Part shown: piece by piece, positions 48,772 to 61,152 of the stretch | Numbering within the stretch: the stretch's first letter is position 1 | How the letters are laid out: the number at the start of each line of letters is the position of its first letter | Assembly (NCBI GenBank): GCA_021209875.1 | Contig: JAGYVD010000007.1 | Coordinates: forward strand, 2,914,001-2,978,000 | Length of the DNA stretch: 64,000 nt | Reading direction: 5' to 3' | Source of the DNA: Rosellinia necatrix | Lineage: Eukaryota; Ascomycota; Sordariomycetes; Xylariales; Xylariaceae | Translations under genes and position numbers: made by a program | The notes under the pieces: model-generated | Told to the model about the DNA's origin: nothing | Seen by the model: the letters and a program-made list of their open reading frames with translations, nothing else | Databases searched by the model: none

Positions 48772-51024
48772 TTACAGCAATACCCCTTCATCATCGTCAC
48801 CGTGCGCACTTCCTTCCTCTTCCCAGTCGACCGCATTAATCAAGGCCTCGGCTTTTCGTTGAACCTCAGCCAATCCGCTTAGTTCAGCTACGTATTCTTT
48901 GTTTTCTAGAGCACGCTTGACGAACTCCCAGCCTTCGTTCCGATACGCCGAGAGGATAGGCGAACTGCAAGCACTGCAGCAAGGGTAAGACTGTCCACTG
49001 ATGACGAGATTCTGGAATCTATTGAGAAACCCGCGAATCTGATGGGGCACAATTCCTAGAGCATGCTCATCCACCGTATCAGCTTGTTGGGGATTAGCAG
49101 ACGCGGTTGCCGGAGCTGGGGCGTGGTGTCCCAAGGGGTGTTGCAATAAACTAGTTAGGAGTTCCACGAGTAGAGCAGAGGCAATGGCGGCAATCCCTGG
49201 CCGTGTGACTGTGCATTGCTGGTCGAGAGTCAAATCCTTCTGTGACTACGCGATTGTTAGCAGTGGAAACTAAGAGCGGGGGAATTCCATACATCGCCAG
49301 GCGCAACAACATCATTACAGAAATAACAACCCAAGGTATCATTACTTCCATCGTTCGGCTCGGCACCGTGTCTCATAACTACGTAAGTATCGAAACCAAG
49401 CGCAGCATTCATGACAATCTTTCCGGCGGCTTTACCCATAACTGTAGGAAGCCATCTCGATTCTCGACTATCCATAAGTAAAAAGATTGCGTCGTGCTCA
49501 TCAATCAAAGCTTTCAGCTTCTCAAAATCGTCTTGAGTTTTATCTCCGATTGGGTGACCAAGCATCGGAACTGATAGAACCTCGCCGTGACTATCCACAC
49601 CGGGGTAGATCTGCTTCAGGGATTCTGCTGCCCTTATGGCCTTCGGGGCTCCTCCGTTGAGACAGTCATCATATACGAAAAGAGGCTGCCGCACCGGATT
49701 TGAAAATGATACGGAGCCGTAGTCGATGAAAGTGATCTTGCGGACGCCCCATCCCATTAGATTTCTTGATACGTAACTTCCAAGTGTGCCGGCACCGAGA
49801 AGGAGACAACTCGTATTTTTGATTATGTCGAGATCAAGGTCGGGGGAGATTCGCCATTTCATTAGCTTCAAGTTAAGGTCCACTGACTGGTCGGCAAGAC
49901 GCGCAGGATCCATCGACTCTGCAAGACTAACTGATCTCGCGGTCAACTTGTTTGCCTGATTACGCTCCCAACCCGTAGCCTTGGGCATTGTAGATAGTAC
50001 TAATTCATCAACTGAATCCATCTGTAGGGGTATTATGATGCTCCGAGCTTCGTGCCTTCGTGACTGGATATCGCGATAGCACAGGATTTGAACTTCGTTG
50101 AGTTGGTATCGTTGTCGTACTAACATCAGAAGGTTTCTCAGCGGCCAGGCGGGGTGTTCGTCATATGCTGAGGGGTCTACAAAGGCCACATATCTGTCCC
50201 CCTTTGGAATACCGAGAAAGAAACCACTCTCGAAATTGCGGAGGGATCCAACTTCCCAGGTATACCCGATGTCTTCGGAAGGCGGGTCGAGACTAGGCCG
50301 CTTGCCCCGAGTCTTCTTGACTAAGAAGAAGCCATATTCTCTATCGTCAACAGAGTACCGCCATGTACCTACCCGGTCGACCAAGGCGGTACTTTCGGCG
50401 GTTGTCAAGCGCTGTATTTCACCCGTACGCTTCCACGCGGGATCTGAGGGGAGGGTTGGAAACCCAAACCAGTACGTCATACGGTACTTTTTCAGATCAG
50501 CGTAGGAGAGGATGATGTATGACGACAAAAGGGAAGGAACTGAGTATATGGTGCCATCGTTGATAGCGTCCCAAATCTACGATAGTCAATATGTAATCAA
50601 TCGCGCATAGTGCGGTGCACAGTAGCGGCAGAAGACAGTACCTGACGAGCTGATTTATTGAGTATCTCAACCTTGTTTGCCTGCCTGAAGGCCTCCATCG
50701 TATTCATGTTTCTGATAATGCCTTCGGCCCTTACTGCATTAACGGGGACACTGTGGTATCGCCCATCGCATTAATCCCGAAAAGGGTTCTCAAGTAGAGG
50801 TAACACAGAGTAGAGCGGACTTACGTGGTGCCGGCGAGGGCACTAGCTAGGACTTGCATCTTAACACTGTCATCGGGATGCACACCGATGCGAGGTTCGT
50901 AGACGCCCAGAACGGGACGCGCCGAGTCGCTCAGCTTGTCATGTTCAAGCTTGGAGGCGAACAGAGCCGAATAAAAGGGTAGCTCGATATCGGACGAGAA
51001 CGGCGCAAACTTTAAGGTGGCCAT
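48772..51024 (-). CDS. ATG7: Autophagy E1-like enzyme Atg7
   Basis: There are four exons on the minus strand: 50825-51024, 50642-50750, 49293-50576 and 48772-49239, giving 686 residues in frame. The N-terminal domain starts [19 protein letters not shown]; next are [17 protein letters not shown] and [17 protein letters not shown]. The adenylation domain has the nucleotide loop GAGTLG (residues 364-369) and [17 protein letters not shown]. The zinc ligands CYFC and CCSAC are present. The catalytic cysteine is Cys540 in [12 protein letters not shown], in the first codons of exon 4. Atg7 activates Atg8 and Atg12 and passes them to Atg3 and Atg10 in the cytosol. The C-terminal tail is short and acidic (DDDEGVLL). 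Everything needed for activity is present. It is divergent from DCD1. Confidence 0.97.
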
Positions 51025-52281
51025 GTCGGCCACGGGCTTTGGGCCGGGGGCGGGGGCGGGACGGCTGAGAGGTCGTGTCCGAAGGGCCAGTTTGCTCTGC
51101 TATGATATATACTTCGCGAACGGAATGCGCCAAACTACCAGGTAGGTACCCTACCTAATGGATGGTCCCGCAGTCACGGTTGCAGTTGTAGAGGCCCGGG
51201 GCCAAACTGTGCATAAAGCGTGGAACCAAAGCAGAGACGTAACTTAAGTTTGAGGCTCTTAGGGTTTGGTGGTGAGATGTGCCAGTTAGCCACGACCTGG
51301 AGAAAGAGGGACAGGAACTGAACAAGATGGGAATTAAAGTGGTGAAAGTGGACGTGCAGGAGGTGATATGATGCCTACTTCTGTGCATAGTGGGGGTTTA
51401 TGAAGGGAGACCGGTCATGGACTCACTCAGGCAACGGCGTCGTACCTGCCTCAAGATAGGCTAGGTCAGATAAAGAGGTAGGTACCTCGGTGATGTAGGT
51501 ACCTCCTCCGTCTAACCCATATCACCATCCCCATCTCTCAGCCTCAGGGATGGTTAGGGCTGTCCATACAAGCAAGCACCTCTCCGTGGGCAGTGCCGGG
51601 TGGGTAGGTAGGTATCCCTTCAGGGCTAGAACAACCGGTAGGTACCCTACCCACTACATGCAAGGCATTAGGTATACATGAAGATGGGCACACACTGAAC
51701 TGTACGTAGCACGTTGTTCTGTTGCCCAATACACGCCCCGTGATTTTGGAACCCGGAGATCACATGTTGCATTACGGAGATGGGAAATTCTTAATGAGGC
51801 CCCAGATTAGGTATCTCGTAGAGAGGGAGCTGTCACCTGAAGCTTTGAGATGACGTGACTGATTATCGCGGATTGTATCCTGTCAGGCGCACTACCCCGC
51901 GCACCCGCCTATCCGTGCATCGAGTTAGGCCACCTGCAGGCCTTTCTAGGCTTACCTAGCGGGATACCTATATATTAGTGGGTATATGCCGCGCCTACAA
52001 GTACCCTCGGTATGCTACCGAGGTACCTATGTACCTACCTGTAGGGTAGCTTATGTCATTACCTGTGGGGCGGGAGCTTTATACTGTACAAACGTTGAAG
52101 CACAAGAGCACGTCGCGTAGTTTTATGGGCGACCTGGACCGTCCAACATAGATAAATTTAATTGGGTTTGGATTTTTGCATTTCCACTTTAAATTTTTAA
52201 GAAAGTGAGCTTGCTTGAGATGTTGGTGTTCTCCAACCCTGGCAATTAAGCTTTGATTAGAGTCGGCTTTCTGTTGCAAGG
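51025..52281. other. Divergent intergenic region, ATG7 / DCD1
   Basis: These 1.26 kb should contain both promoters. It is one of the densest places for the TAGGTACCTA-type word (about 51139-51155, 51478-51505, 51600-51655 and 52015-52045). No gene is supported. Confidence 0.55.
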
Positions 52282-53557
52282 ATGCTTATTGGTATCTGTG
52301 GTGGTGCGTATTTATTTGTTTACCTTACCCTCCGAACGCACACCTGCGATATCCTCATCCACTTCTCAACCCCAAGACCCCCTTAGCAATTCCTCCCCCT
52401 CAGCTGACACATCCCACAGCGAAATGTGCGGGGAAGAAGACCGTGGCACAGTACCTGGTTGAGCACCACGGCTTCAAGAAGCTAAGTCTCGATATCTCAA
52501 AGCCCGAAGGGACGCAGAATGGAACCACACCGCCAGAGGTAGATGACGGGGGACAGGCAGAGGCAGCGCCAGAGGACGGGACCACCGCGGCGAACAGCCT
52601 CGCCGTCCGTCCCAAGGCGGGCGCGGCGCGGGCGCCGCACACCTTCGCGAGCGAGGTGGAGCTCCTGGACTTCGTGACGAGGCACTGGCGGGCGCGGTGG
52701 GTGACGACGGACGTGCACAACGAGGCGGTCCTGGAGGCGCTAGCGCGGCGGCCGTTCTTCCTGCTGATCAGCGTGGACGCGCCCGTGACGGTGCGGTGGC
52801 GGCGGCACCGGGCGCGGCACCCGGAGGCGGCGGCGGCCGTCGGGCTCGAGGGCTTCGTGGCCGAGTCGGACGCGCACCTCTACGGCCCCGGCGCCGGCGT
52901 CCTCCCGCTCATGGCCCGCGCCGCCGTCCGGCTCCTCAACACCTCCGACTCGCTCGCCCACCTCTACGCCACCCTCGCCAAGCTCGACCTCGCCGACGGC
53001 GACCGCCTGCGCCCCGGCTGGGACAGCTACTTCATGGCCCTCGCCTCCCTCGCCGCCCGCCGCTGCAACTGCATGAAGCGCGCCGTCGGCTGCGTCCTCG
53101 TCGACGCCAAGCGCCGCGTCATCTCCACCGGCTACAACGGCACCCCCCGGAACCTGCCCAACTGCATGGAGGGCGGGTGCCCGCGCTGCAACTCGGGCGA
53201 TGTCGCCAGCGGCGTCTCCCTGGCCACCTGCCTCTGCCTTCACGCGGAGGAGAACGCCCTCCTCGAGGCCGGGCGCGAGCGTATCCGGGATGGTAGCGTG
53301 CTGTACTGCAACACGTGCCCTTGCCTTACCTGCAGCATCAAGATTGTGCAGGTCGGTATCAGCGAAGTGGTGTATAGTCAGGGATATAGCATGGACGGCG
53401 ATACGGCGCGTGTCTTCTTATCTGCTGGGGTCAAACTGAGGCAATTCTCACCGGTAAGTTCCCCTAGCAGAGTCGATCACCCCTGCTAACGGTACACCGA
53501 ACATAGCCAGCCGATGGATTAATACATTTAGAGAAGATGGAACATATGAGTCTGTAA
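52282..53557 (+). CDS. DCD1: Deoxycytidylate (dCMP) deaminase
   Basis: There are three exons, 52282-52303, 52420-53453 and 53507-53557, giving 368 residues in frame. The N-terminus has a P-loop-like motif (GICGAKCAGKKT, residues 4-15) and a kinase-like domain to about residue 200, as in other fungal Dcd1 proteins. The C-terminal half is the zinc-dependent deaminase: DSYFMALASLAARRCNCMKR, VISTGYNGTPRNLPNC, HAEENALLEAG (His282 as zinc ligand and Glu284 as the general acid/base) and the PCLTC motif (Cys309, Cys312). It converts dCMP to dUMP for thymidylate synthesis and is expected to be regulated by dCTP and dTTP. The middle of exon 2 is very GC-rich, while both ends of the gene are not. Confidence 0.95.
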
Positions 53558-54134
53558 CACTATGCAATTTACGTTACCATATAGTAGACTTCAAACTTTA
53601 CGCCCATGATTCTTGATCAATTTGTAAACACCTGATGATAACTACTAAAGTACGGTGGTTTAATGGGGCATATCCCGCTATTACACCGTATGAGCATTAC
53701 TCTTGGACTGAGCGTTGGATACGTGTTTGCTGCCTTGGTAAATCTTAAAGACATTACAATTCATCTGGCCGCATTCACACATGTGGGATTAGTAGAATAG
53801 ATTTATTCTTATTGACATTATAGAAGCTCGTAAGTAAAGCTGTTGGGTATTCATCAACAATATTATCCATTGCGTAGGATCTTCTCGCAGAACACCAGCT
53901 GGATAACGTATACATCCCCGCAATGCAAGTGGCATATGTTGCCATGATATCCCTCATTCTCATTAAACTCCATCCGAATATAGGTGGCTGAGATCGGACA
54001 AAGTGGTCGCAAGACGCCTTGTAGGCGCAATAGGCCCGGGTTTGGGATATCGGTATTGATGGCCTCGGGTGGTGATCGGTTGGTCTTCTAGCATTCTAAC
54101 CAATTTCACCAACTCTTGCCGTTGATATTGTCGT
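53558..54134. other. Convergent 3' intergenic region
   Basis: These 577 bp lie between two stop codons, AT-rich, with no gene seen. Confidence 0.55.
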
Positions 54135-54506
54135 TTATGCGCCGATGGCGGCCTTCTTCGCGTTTCTCTTCTTGACGAGCTTCGAGATCCATAGACTGAT
54201 CAAACCAACACCGACGACGAAAACGATAGCTATCAAGCACAACAGTCAGTATGAGTCCAATCAACAATCCGATCCACGACGCATCGCAATCATGTGTTAA
54301 TGGCATAGCACTTACCAAAGACAACAATGACACCAGCCTCTTGTTGAGCCCCTATGCCAAGTTAGCTTCTGCGACTCCTAATAGCCAGCACGATCGATGG
54401 GATTTCGAAGGAAGTCGCGCCGGTAGTGATAGCACTCACAGTTTTCTCGGCGGGCGAGCTGGTGGACAGTGTCGCGAGCGACAATGGCGGCGTTAATGGC
54501 AGGCAT
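54135..54506 (-). CDS. Small single-span membrane protein (65 aa)
   Basis: There are three short exons on the minus strand: 54440-54506, 54316-54351 and 54135-54229, joined by introns of 88 and 86 bp with good donors (GTGAGT, GTAAGT) and acceptors. They give 65 residues in frame. The protein starts MPAINAAIVARDTVHQLARR, then NWAQQEAG, then a membrane span of about 20 residues (VIVVFAIVFVVGVGLISLWI). It ends in a basic tail (SKLVKKRNAKKAAIGA), so the C-terminus should face the cytosol or matrix side. To my knowledge a protein of this kind is common in Sordariomycetes and has no assigned function. The fit of three tiny exons into one clean span and charged tail is the main support; no single exon would show on its own. 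Confidence 0.78.
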
Positions 54507-57470
54507 TTTGATGGGCTATCGCGTGTTAGTTATGCTATTGAACCAGAGACACGGACGAATGCCTCAGTGGGAGTAGCCGCGAAGACAAGGAAAGGTGAGG
54601 GAGTCGGTTCACGCTTCGATTCATCAAATGCTTCCACCCAAGGAGCAGCGCCGACGTCTCGAACAGCCACAGAGCCCAAGCTTGTATGTAGAAAACTATG
54701 GGTCGGGCGCGTCGGCCCGGCAACAAGAATTCAAGGGGATTCATTGACTTACTTGAATCGAGTCTTAGATGATGACTTCAAGAGCGCCGGGGTAGACGAA
54801 AACAGGTGGGCGGCTGAGAAGCTTTGGGATTGAGTTTGTTCTATGAACAACACGAGCCTTGGTTAGAATTGGAAAACTTGGATCTGAACCTTCGCAAGGA
54901 CAAGTGAGTTAAGAGGAGGAAAGAGAAGAGAGGAAAGAGTAAAAAGCGGTCCGAGTGGAAAGGAAGTAGTAATAAGGTAATAATATTAACTGGAGAAGCT
55001 AGCAAGCTGGAGCTCTGCACTAGAGCCGAGTCAAGGTCTAACAGGAACAGTGAGGGCTGCTGGCTGGAGGAAGAGGTACATAGGTAGGTTGAAGTTGCCC
55101 CAATGCAACCACTGAGCAAGCTGGGTTTTCTTGGCTGATGTGGGAGTGACAGGGGCCTGCCGAAGGTACTGTAAGGCGCTGTGTTTTTTTCCCTCACCAG
55201 GCTCTCTGCGCGATTTTGTCAAGGGCGGATGGCTCAACTGGCCAACCAGGGGACGAATTGACTGTCATCAGACCCACTGCGGGGAGTAAAATACAGTGCG
55301 GCGGCGCGACAAGCAATGGGAACGAGACCCGCTATGGGGATGCGACGGGGATGGGAAAGACGATTGAGCGTCGCGCGATGAAGACCGAGACTATCGGCCA
55401 GAGACGAGGATCCGGGCAGATTGGGGGCGCGGTAATGCCGAGCTACATCATACTCAGGTACCTACACTACTTACCGGTTACAGAGCGAGTGCCCCAAGTA
55501 GGATATTCAAAGCCGGGCGAAAAAAGAAACAAGGCAAAAAAGTATAGCCAAACTCGGAAGAGAATAACGGCCGGTTGGTTTCAGTGTCGTGTTCGTACCT
55601 GTAACTACCTATCTTCAACAACTTTGAATGAGGATTGAAGTTAGAATGACGACAGTCGGGCTTGGGGTTCTCAAGGTCCCCCAAGTCTAACCAGAAATAG
55701 CGGGGCTTCTCTATCGCGCCATAACGCCATTGGCGAGTAAGAACCCCTGGAAGATCCCAGCTTTCATTGCACTACTCTGTTTCCGTCTGAGCCTAACCTG
55801 TTTAGTACAGTATTCATGATCGCAGCAGCGCTGGTGTTGAGTAGCACAGTGCTGTCAGCACATGTAGGCCAGGTAATCTCTCGTCTCTCGTGCGGCATTT
55901 CTCCAGCAAACCTTGTCATCGTGCATGCTCCCAGGCGCGTCGTCCGCCCCAGATGTTCGGAACGATCGATTCGGATTGAACTATTTTATCTAACTACCTA
56001 GTTTGCAATTTTCTCCTAAAAAGAAAAGAAAAAAGAGAGATTCACGAGGACGCCTGAACATGGCTCTACGTGTCGGCGTCTTAATATCTATTTGCTTCGA
56101 GTTATTCCTTACCTAAACTTGATCCGAAGATCTTGATACAGAGACTGCCGTGTCATTGCTCAACATGAAGACGCTTGGACCCGTTTTGCTGCAGAGCATC
56201 TGCTCATAGTATCCAGAGTCGAGACGATTCGTTCGAGTCGGTGCAAAGTCCTGAAACAAGCTCATTATTACGACCTGTAGTATAAGAGCCCAGCACACAT
56301 ACGTGGTAAAGTTCCTCGTGTCTCATTTCTACAAGTACATGTTTGGCTTGATGCAGGGTCCATTGAAGAACCTACGCATAGTGTTCCAGTCTCAATATCG
56401 CGAGATGTCGATAGGCCTATTATGAGTATATATATGCCCATATGTCTGCTAAAGTGTGACAGCCCCGTTCCTAGTCAGAACTATATAAGTATAGTGAACG
56501 GGTACCAAAGGCCATGTTTCTATGCATAGCAGTCGGTCTCGCGGTCTTCCTTGTCGGTTTTCCGTTGGTATCCGACCTTGTTAAGGCGGGTGTTGATAAA
56601 TAACTAGCGTACCACGCCTTCCAATTTCCAGGCTCCGTAGGACCAATACAAGGCCACAATCGTGATCTGCTTCTCAATGTAGGTAGAATAGACAGCGCTC
56701 TCATCTATCTTCAATGACAAGGAAGATGAGGCGCAAGATGACAATCACCCATGATTTCTTAGAGCATCCAAAGTTGCGGCCAACGGTACCCTACAATTAC
56801 ATTATTTTGAGGGAGGATACGTATTCCTTCGGCTCAAGGGTTGCAAAGCTGCCTTCTTTGAAGCCGTGGTAGTACGTCTCGTGCGTCGTTATAACTAAAG
56901 AACCGGATGGCAATTACATCACTCAGAACACAGGATCAAGGGTCTGCGCTGGGACCACCCTGCCCGCCAAGAGCATCAAAGCCCACCGAGAGCCATCAAA
57001 CGCGAATCCGAACACAAGTCCAATGGGAAGTGTCGACGACGCAGTTTTACCCAAAGTTTCAAGCTAAGAGTCCAAACAGCAGAAGGCTATGCTATCCCCC
57101 TACGGATGGATAATGGTAGAATTCATAAACACCACAATGCCTCAAATGCCAGTTGTCCATAGTACACCCTTCTGTTCACCGCTTGCTTCTCTTCAGATGC
57201 CTCGTTCGAAATGCTCAACCGTGTATACGCTCTCTATACAACAGAACCAGAGTAACCAGTTTGTCTATATGCAATGCATCCACCAAATATGACCCCAGAG
57301 GCTCTAGCTGCCTAGGCAGCCCGCCAAAGCCCACGTGCCATCACTAAGCACGAGATCCTCCGGCCCCCGTCTCCGTTCATAGTGCGATACGCCCACGTAT
57401 TATGTCAGAATAATCCATCGTTTGCGAGCGTCAGCAATGCGCCGCATTTGGCGCCATATAGAGGACATTT
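54507..57470. other. Intergenic region, no gene recognised
   Basis: It covers 3.0 kb between two minus-strand genes. Frames at 54426-54833 (+) and 55216-55638 (+) are without domains, and the first overlaps the small membrane protein antisense. A 53-codon + frame starts at about 56714 and looks mildly coding but is isolated. I see no gene. Confidence 0.45.
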
Positions 57471-57733
57471 CTATTTGGTGGCATTCTTGCCGGCCACACG
57501 CTTCAGGATCTTGGCGCCGCCCGGGTGCTCCTCGAGGAATTCTGTAGCGCAACAACAAAGGGCAAATGTTAGCGACAAGAAACCCGGGGGGAGACAGAGA
57601 TGACGGAGGTGCCGGGGCTTGTTGTTTGTTCCTCACTTGTGATGTCGTATACACCATTGTCGACAATGATGTACATGCCATTCTGCTCGTCCTTGTGCTC
57701 GCCGACCTCCTTCGCTGTAAACGTCTTCGACAT
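57471..57733 (-). CDS. Cytochrome b5-like protein, C-terminally short
   Basis: There are two exons on the minus strand, 57637-57733 and 57471-57541, giving 55 residues in frame (intron 57542-57636, 95 bp). It starts MSKTFTAKEVGEHKDEQNGM and continues YIIVDNGVYDITKFLEEHPGG, then AKILKRVAGKNATK and stop TAG. The sequence up to KNATK is a good cytochrome b5 haem-binding domain with the first axial histidine in HPGG. The second half, normally FWKYHN with the second histidine, is missing, and I could not find it within about 400 bp downstream in any frame. Either an exon lies further off with an unusual splice site, or the gene has lost its end and is a pseudogene. As read, it should not hold haem by two histidines. 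Confidence 0.7.
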
Positions 57734-59003
57734 ATTGGCTGACTTGGCAATGCTTAGTGATGGAAGGGGTCAAGAGGAGGAGAGGAGAGGCTGGCTTCGA
57801 TTGTATAGCAAAAAAAACCGGAATTGTATTGTATAGATAACAAGCTGGTGACCTGGAATAGGAGAGATTGAACCATGAAGTTAAGAAATTGAGGATTCAA
57901 GAGCGTTCGGCGCTCGGTACTTGGTGTTCCTCCAAACTGACCGAAAGAGCCTCGGCATTTGCAAAATGGGGAAGAGACTTATCTAATCTTAGGGGAAGGA
58001 ATCTAGGCACGCCCCGATTTTCTTGACATTGCCATCAAATATCTTTGACATCATTGGTCATAAATAAGAGGCCCCACTGTACCTAGCTAAGTGGGGTATA
58101 TATTACTAGAGGTAGTTATTCCGGGGCCACACCCAAACACCAAACACGCCAAACTATCAAAGTCTCCGGCTACCGAACATTCAAAGCCCCTCCTTAAGAA
58201 TATCGCAAGCAACCCTTGTTCATATCATCCGTCGTGTCGTGAGATCTCATTACAAGTACAAGTGTGTGTTTGATGACTCGGATCAGAAGTCGGGGTCAGG
58301 CCTTGGGAGTCCAATATCGGGTTGTTCAAAGCCGGTGTCTTGCCTATAGGGAGCGAGCCGCGGGCGTAAGCTTTGTATTCCAGCGATTGAGTAGATTGTT
58401 GTTGCACTCGCTTACCATTGCACGGCACTATAAAGGCTCCAGTTCAAATAGTGATAGTGAAACGTTGGTCACGTTGCACGTACCGCTGTGCACCTTGGAA
58501 GGCTCGGTAGGTCAAGAGGAGGGATAGTATGTGAATAAGAAGGGATATGAGGCTAATGACTATGGTCACAACATCTCCTGGCTTGATCGAAGCCATTAGT
58601 TGTCAAGTCAAGGTACTAAGATTAGAGGAGATAGTTATATAGCGTTTGTGGCCGAATAACATGGTAACAAAATGTTGCATCTCTAAGGAGGGTTTTTGTA
58701 TACTGATATATATGCTTGCCTGTGGTTGCAGTGATAAGGGCTATGGTGGCGTGGATACAGACTCAGTGCGACAACTGCGCTACATATCTTAGTGAAAACC
58801 GCATCAACTACGAGTGCGACGAGTGCGACGAATGCGTTATTGGCTCACAGCACTCCACTAACATCCGGGTGTCAAACGCGATATTGCGACTACATTATGA
58901 TTGGCAGTCCTTATGTAGCCTTAGCCACATTCATCACCTCTACTTGTCACTGCCATACTGATATCCCTGTCTACATCAGTACACTCAACCAACTCGATCG
59001 CAC
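57734..59003. other. Intergenic region upstream of the ankyrin gene
   Basis: It covers 1.27 kb between divergent genes. A + frame at 58716-58961 contains a Cys-rich patch (CDNCATYLSENRINYECDEC) and could be a small gene or an upstream exon, but I could not link it to the ankyrin gene. Otherwise nothing. Confidence 0.45.
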
Positions 59004-60304
59004 ATGACTGAACCCCCAACAAAGAAGCAGAGGCGACGCCTGAACTTCAACAAATGCCAATTTTGTCGAGATGCTAAGAAAGCGGTATGTTGTGCAAACA
59101 CTAAACTTTTAACCATGCTTTGCTGACCTGCTTGCACCATCTAGTGCACACGACACCACAATCCTCCAGTGATACCTCGTCAATCCGATCGTCGAACTAT
59201 TGAAACATCTGATACTCAGAGATTGAACAACTTGTATGTGCATTTATCTATCCGTTACCTACCTGCCATCGTGTTGCAGTAGCCACTTTTGAGAAACACC
59301 ACGAGTTTCCATGGCAGAACATAATGTTATGTAAACTGGGCGAAATAACCAGCTTCATTACAGGTCAAGAGTCCTCGCTTCTTACCGATATCTTTAACCA
59401 GAGCACCGTCCCTCATATTCAACCTGCGGCCTTGGTGGCATTATTATTGGATACAGAACCCACCACCCTTCAACATCCCCCCAAGTACTCACCCCCACAG
59501 CTGTTCCCCAATGCCTTGCCTGAAAGCTTTGCGGGGGGCTGCGATTTGGGCATGATGCTGGCGATGACAGAGACTCTATTGCTACGTAGGCATAAGGGTT
59601 GGAACAGGGCAATGAGCAATGTTGAGTTGCAGCAATACTGTGACACCCACCTAAAAGTGACGCGCCAGCTGGAAGAAATTATTGGCTCCAGTGTCCCTGC
59701 ATTGCCTCCTTTGCACTATATCTCATTCTTAACACGGGGGAACGTAACCTTTCGTTTAACATCCTCCCAAACGCACTTTCTTGCGATGCAAGACTATCTT
59801 GGCCGGTCGTTATTACACCTGGCTCTTGATCTTGGCATCATGGAAGATGTGATGCGCTTCATTGAGTTTGATGTGGCGACGCCTATTCGGGATATTGGAG
59901 GACGATACCCTATCATCATCGCGTGTATGGGGAACTCGGAAGCCGTCGTGGAGCACTTCCTTAAGAATAGGGCCGATCTTAGTATCATGGATGCTGACCT
60001 CAGGGGGAATAAAGGCGGACTTCTGTTATTTGCTGCCGCCAGTGGTGGACATACGGCTCTTATTAAACTGCTGCTCAGAAAAGGCGCTAACATTGAGTTC
60101 TGTGATATACATGACAAGTCACCGTTATATGTTGCTGCTGGGAACAAGCACACGGCTGTTGTTAAACTGCTGCTTAAAGAAGGCGCCAGTATTAGTGCCG
60201 GGAATGAAAACAACGGCGGACCGTTATATAGTGCTGTTGAGGATGGACACGCGGCCGTTGTCAAACTACTGCTCAAAAAAGGCGCTGGTATTAATCTCGG
60301 CTGA
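59004..60304 (+). CDS. Ankyrin-repeat protein with half Zn2Cys6 motif; N-terminus uncertain
   Basis: The certain part is the open frame from about 59280 to the stop at 60304. It reads FEKHHEFPWQNIMLCKLGEI, then a helical region, then ankyrin repeats over the last 130-150 residues with three near-identical units (VVKLLLKEGAS, VVKLLLKKGAG and a LIKLLLRKGAN variant). Upstream, exons 59004-59084 and 59145-about 59233 look like its N-terminus. They encode MTEPPTKKQRRRLNFNKCQF, then CRDAKKAC split across an intron, giving C-x2-C-x6-C, the first half of a Zn2Cys6 cluster. Joining exon 2 to the main frame is off by one base with the obvious sites (donor at 59234, acceptor AG at 59279). So there is an unseen splice choice, a sequence error, or a broken gene. 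The repeats stop after only a few units. Function unknown. Confidence 0.62.
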
Positions 60305-61152
60305 AAGCTCTAGCTGTTCGACTAAATGCGTGACAGCAAGTACACTCATAAAGGCCTTGGAGGTATCATACACCTAACATAGGTAGTCCCACGAACTCGT
60401 CTGATTTGTAGCCTATAATTGCGCATAGTTTGGGTAATTGCGGCCACTGCAACTGGTCAAACGATGCCGAGCTTGAGGGTATACTTGCCTCAAATTTGAC
60501 AGTAACCTAGAGACCCCGAGCCGGAGCTTACCCTGAAGTGGCAACTGCTCTTCAACCCTCCCACTACCTGGGCTGATAAGGGCTTGGATAACTGAATGAG
60601 GGAGCCTGCTAAACTAGGATCGGGAACCGTCGAATCTGACGGAAGAAGTGTACTCACCCAATTGATATGGTGTGCGGCGGGCAAACCCGGAGCCGTTTCC
60701 TAATGTGACTGGGTTTAACTTCTTTGTCGGTACCAGCAACGGTACAGCGTGGTGGTTTGATGAGATCTGGTGCATGTCGAGGGCCTCATGCAGCCACCAG
60801 TTCTGCGCCACCCGTTCGGGCATAGGGCGTTGGGCAGTGTCGTACGCGGCGTGCAAGAACCTCCCTCGCACTCTGCCTCAAGCGATCGCTTTACCCGAAC
60901 TATCAAGCCCCCCTTCTAGAGATTCGCTTGTGAAGTGATCCAGCCCATAGCGGATATATCTCCTAACTACCTCTTGCGTGTCGACCTTGAAACGGCGGCG
61001 TATATGTGCGGGTATACGAGATCGATAAGCGGCATACCCCAAGGCGCACTTGTGAAACTGGCCGAGGTTGAAGGGCACTGATCGAACATACGCGCCTTAC
61101 CCTCGTGCCGCAACTCTTTCTGTGCATGAAGCAGCGATGTTCCCCGTCCGTC
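60305..61152. other. Convergent 3' intergenic region
   Basis: It lies between the ankyrin (+) and OMA1 (-) stop codons. Frames at 60672-60938 (+) and 60878-61078 (-) overlap each other; the minus one reads well (FNLGQFHKCALGYAAYRSRI) but is isolated and has no domain I know. It may be a gene relic. Confidence 0.45.

Noticed and set aside
52697..53296. 199-codon + frame inside DCD1
   Set aside because: Alternate frame of the deaminase exon, Arg/Pro/Gly-rich, no domain.
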